This document shows positions 61,535-64,000 of a stretch of DNA of 64,000 nt, piece by piece. The stretch is taken from contig CAAFGE010000018.1 in assembly GCA_900762355.1 (NCBI GenBank), forward strand, positions 1 to 64,000. The letters are read 5' to 3'. The DNA comes from an uncultured Collinsella sp. (GTDB lineage: Bacteria; Actinomycetota; Coriobacteriia; Coriobacteriales; Coriobacteriaceae). The notes below the pieces were generated by a model. It was given only the letters and a program-made list of their open reading frames with translations. It did not search any database and was not told the origin of the DNA. How positions within the stretch are numbered: position 1 is the first letter of the stretch; each line of letters begins with the position of its first letter. Both the position numbers and the translations under genes were made by a program.

Positions 61535-62143
61535 CTAGCGCAGCTGGGCGTAATGGTTGTAAATCGAAATAGCCGTGGGATAAAGATAGCGCCCGGACTG
61601 GATCACATAGACCAGACCCTGCGCAAAACAGGAGAAGAACAACTCGTCGAGCGAGGACTTCCCCACCATCTTGCGCAGCGCATGGGCATAATCGCCGTGG
61701 CGGTTGGGTTCGATGGCATCGGCCACAAAGACCACCATATCGAGCGGCGTCATGTCGCAAGCGCCCACGGTGTGACGGTCGACAGCCTGGAAAACGGCCG
61801 GCGACAGCTCGGGAAAAAGCTGCGGAAGCTCATAGGCGGCAACCGGGCCATGCAAAAGCGGCGTCGCGGCAGACGGAGAGCCGGCAATCTTAATGCCGTA
61901 ATGCAGAGCGCGCGTGACCAGCTCGTCGTCGGAGAGCACCTTGTCCCAGTCATGGATCAGGCCGGCGGCAGCGGCATCAAAGCGGTCAACGCCGTAGACC
62001 TCGGCCAGATGAAGTGCGGTCTCGGCAACACCCAGCGAATGCACATAGCGCTTGCGCTTATCCTTCATGCGAACATCGAGCAGCTCTTGAATGCGCTTGA
62101 GCAGCGCGCGCTCATCGCCCTCAAACTGGTCCTCTACCGACAA
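61535..62143 (-). CDS. yqeK: HD-domain hydrolase YqeK (Ap4A-degrading type)
   Basis: HD-domain phosphohydrolase; members of the YqeK family cut diadenosine tetraphosphate to ADP. The 202-residue product has RYVHSLGVAETALHLAEVYG and the metal-binding LIHDWDKV, then HGPVAAYEL and VDRHTVGA. VFVADAIEPNR is the conserved C-terminal metal site. The start is TTG behind GGGGGT. It follows nadD as in Bacillus. The substrate is inferred from the family. Confidence 0.88.
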   Translation of the reverse strand: MSVEDQFEGDERALLKRIQELLDVRMKDKRKRYVHSLGVAETALHLAEVYGVDRFDAAAAGLIHDWDKVLSDDELVTRALHYGIKIAGSPSAATPLLHGPVAAYELPQLFPELSPAVFQAVDRHTVGACDMTPLDMVVFVADAIEPNRHGDYAHALRKMVGKSSLDELFFSCFAQGLVYVIQSGRYLYPTAISIYNHYAQLR

Positions 62144-62155
62144 CGTAGACCCCCA

Positions 62156-62833
62156 TCACTCAAAATCTTCTTGGCCCAAATCGGCATATAGCCTGCGTTT
62201 GCGAATGTAGCCGAGCACGGACTCGCTCGTAAGATAGCGCACGCTCATGCCGCGGGCAACTCGCTTACGAATGTTCGTCGAGCTGATCGCCAGCGCCGGA
62301 ATCTGAATATAGCGCACGTCGAACGGCAGTCCCGACTCTTTGATTCGGGCACGCGCCGTATCGATATCAAAGCCCGGTCGCGTCGCAGCAATAAAGGTGG
62401 CAAGCTCAGCGATTCGTTCGGCATCATGCCAGGTCACAATATCGATAATCGCGTCGGCGCCCGTAATAAAGTAGAGCTTTACCTGCGGCGGGTAAAAGTC
62501 GCGAAGGGCATGAAGCGTATCGGCCGTATAGGTTACGCCCGGACGGTCGATCTCGAACCGGCTCGCCAAAAAGGCCGGGTTCGCGGCGGTGGCGAGGACC
62601 GTCATGGCATAACGGTCCTCGGCAGGCGTCACCGGCTTGTCAAGCTTAAAGGCCGGCGTGCCCGCCGGCATAAAGAGCACGGCATCCAAGTCGAGGGACT
62701 CGCGCGCCTGCTCGGCGGTCACCAGGTGCCCGTAATGGATGGGATCAAAGGTGCCACCCATAATGCCAAGCCTAAACTCCTGCCCGTCCTCTAGAGGAAG
62801 CTCGGGCAGACCGATTCCACCGCGCAGCGACAT
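62156..62833 (-). CDS. nadD: Nicotinate-nucleotide adenylyltransferase
   Basis: Adenylates nicotinate mononucleotide in NAD synthesis. The 225-residue product has the nucleotidyltransferase motif GIMGGTFDPIHYGHL and the second motif ISSTNIRKRVARG. A short N-terminal extension of about 20 residues precedes the core. It starts three bases after the obg stop. Confidence 0.96.
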   Translation of the reverse strand: MSLRGGIGLPELPLEDGQEFRLGIMGGTFDPIHYGHLVTAEQARESLDLDAVLFMPAGTPAFKLDKPVTPAEDRYAMTVLATAANPAFLASRFEIDRPGVTYTADTLHALRDFYPPQVKLYFITGADAIIDIVTWHDAERIAELATFIAATRPGFDIDTARARIKESGLPFDVRYIQIPALAISSTNIRKRVARGMSVRYLTSESVLGYIRKRRLYADLGQEDFE

Positions 62834-62836
62834 GGC

Positions 62837-64000
62837 TTACTCGCCCTCCGAGGTCTCGGCATCGTCCTCGGCATCCGCCGCATCGACAACCTCGACGCCT
62901 TCATCCGCAGCATCGCCCATGTCAATGGCCTCAACGGCGATGTCCTCGCCAGCATCCTCGAGCTCCTCGTACTCCGAGAAGTCCTCGGCACCCTCAAAGT
63001 CAAAGGCGCGCTGGCAAATGCGGACCTCGTCGCCCGCACGACAACCGGCCTTCTCGAGCGCGTCGTCAACACCCATACGCGCAAATTTATGCTGCAGGTA
63101 AATGACGGCTTCCTCGTTTTCCCAGTCGGTCTGAATGACCATGCGCTCGATGGCGCGACCGACCACGCGGAAGGCACCGGGCTCTTCCCGGACAATGCGG
63201 AAACGCTTCTCACGCTGCAGGCGGCGGCGCTCCCACTCATCGTCGCGCAGAACAACCGGCTCATCAGAGACCGCCAGCTCGGCGCGAAGCTTAGCCACCT
63301 GCTCGCCCACGGCAAGCATCAGCGTGTTGAGACCGGCACCCGTCACGGCGGACACGGCAAAGAACATATGTCCATCGTCGAGCGCTGCGCGCTTGAGGTC
63401 GGCAATCTTGTCGGCCGTGCCCGGCGCGTCGCACTTGTTGGCAACGACGATCTGCGGACGCTCCGAAAGCTCGGCGCCATACTGCTCGAGCTCGCGGTTG
63501 ATGATGCGATAGTCCTCAACCGGATCGCGATCCTCAAAACCGCCCGTCATGTCGACGACATGCATGATCAGGGCCGTACGCTCAATGTGGCGCAGGAACT
63601 GGTGACCCAGGCCCTTGCCCTCGCTCGCGCCCTCGATAAGACCGGGGACGTCGGCAACGACGTAAGAATATTCGCCGGCACGCACCATGCCGAGGTTCGG
63701 CACGAGCGTAGTAAACGGGTAGTCAGCGATCTTGGGGCGAGCGGCACTCATGCGCGCAATGAGCGATGACTTACCCACCGAGGGAAAGCCCACGAGTGCG
63801 GCATCGGCCATAAGCTTCATCTCGAGCTCAATCCAGTGCTCCTCGGCCGGCTCGCCTAGCTGGGCAAAGGCCGGAGCGCGGCGCACCGACGTCACAAAGT
63901 GGGTATTGCCCAGACCGCCGGCACCACCGGGCGCCACAACGACGCGCTCGCCGTCGTGCACCAGGTCGGCAATCTCGAACATCGGTGTCTGCGTCTCGGG
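62837..64000 (-). CDS. obgE: GTPase Obg (partial, 5' end outside the window)
   Basis: Ribosome-associated GTPase needed for 50S assembly and stress control. The visible part begins in the glycine-rich Obg domain (VVVAPGGAGGLGNTHFVTSV), continues through G1 GFPSVGKSSLI, G3 DVPGLIEGASEG and G4 NKCD, an OCT-type domain (GAFRVVGRAIERMVIQTDWE) and an acidic tail of about 60 residues rich in Glu, Asp and Ala. The frame stays open to the last base of the window, where the codons for PETQTP precede the first internal Met, so the true start lies beyond 64000. Confidence 0.96.
   Translation of the reverse strand, partial: PETQTPMFEIADLVHDGERVVVAPGGAGGLGNTHFVTSVRRAPAFAQLGEPAEEHWIELEMKLMADAALVGFPSVGKSSLIARMSAARPKIADYPFTTLVPNLGMVRAGEYSYVVADVPGLIEGASEGKGLGHQFLRHIERTALIMHVVDMTGGFEDRDPVEDYRIINRELEQYGAELSERPQIVVANKCDAPGTADKIADLKRAALDDGHMFFAVSAVTGAGLNTLMLAVGEQVAKLRAELAVSDEPVVLRDDEWERRRLQREKRFRIVREEPGAFRVVGRAIERMVIQTDWENEEAVIYLQHKFARMGVDDALEKAGCRAGDEVRICQRAFDFEGAEDFSEYEELEDAGEDIAVEAIDMGDAADEGVEVVDAADAEDDAETSEGE

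Overview
The window is GC-rich bacterial chromosome, almost wholly coding, with nearly every gene on the minus strand. I infer a Coriobacteriia actinobacterium, most likely Collinsella or a close relative. The reasons are an actinobacterial-type integration host factor (mihF) next to gmk and rpoZ, two-subunit glycyl-tRNA synthetase, class 1B dihydroorotate dehydrogenase (pyrD/pyrK), MEP-pathway isoprenoid genes, and fermentative enzymes (bifunctional AdhE, pyruvate phosphate dikinase with its regulator). No rRNA or tRNA gene is present to confirm this. GTG and TTG starts are frequent, usually behind a clear purine-rich ribosome binding site.

Layout, 1-15 kb: a 148-nt foldback downstream of pnp; rpsO-pnp; then mtaB-phoH-ybeY-dgkA-era-recO (RNA modification, ribosome maturation, repair); two dnaJ-type genes, one ending in membrane helices; hemW; dusB; lepA; rpsT. 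15-28 kb: holA, comEC and comEA, the mihF-gmk-rpoZ-thiI cluster, and a full de novo pyrimidine cluster pyrR-B-C-K-D-F behind a leader that looks like a transcription attenuator. 27.5-31.8 kb is the only large plus-strand stretch: rpmB, adhE and a small phosphotransferase-fold protein. 31.9-42 kb: pyrH-frr-uppS-cdsA-dxr-rseP-ispG-proS (UMP kinase, ribosome recycling, isoprenoid and phospholipid synthesis, site-2 protease) and rpsB-tsf. 42-49 kb: rnhB, yraN, comM, dprA, trmFO, xerC, rplS. 49-56 kb: ppdK with its regulator ppsR, and glyQ-glyS. 56-59 kb: rpsP-khpA-rimM-trmD-lepB. 58.8-64 kb: dinB (+), a RAYT-like HUH transposase, and obg-nadD-yqeK-rsfS; obg runs off the right edge.

The genes form a core of translation, tRNA modification, ribosome assembly and nucleotide synthesis, plus DNA uptake and processing genes (comEA, comEC, dprA, comM, recO), which suggests but does not prove natural competence. 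The most unusual content is a family of small hairpins sharing a GGGACGGGG-type loop but with unrelated stems. Two of them flank the RAYT-like gene as near-identical inverted copies. Other points of note are a J-domain/zinc-finger protein fused to membrane helices, an apparent ATA start codon for xerC, an extra domain inserted in RseP, a three-hairpin pyr leader, a palindrome covering the adhE promoter, and GGTAAA repeats upstream of ppdK. All identifications come from reading the translations; no search was run.
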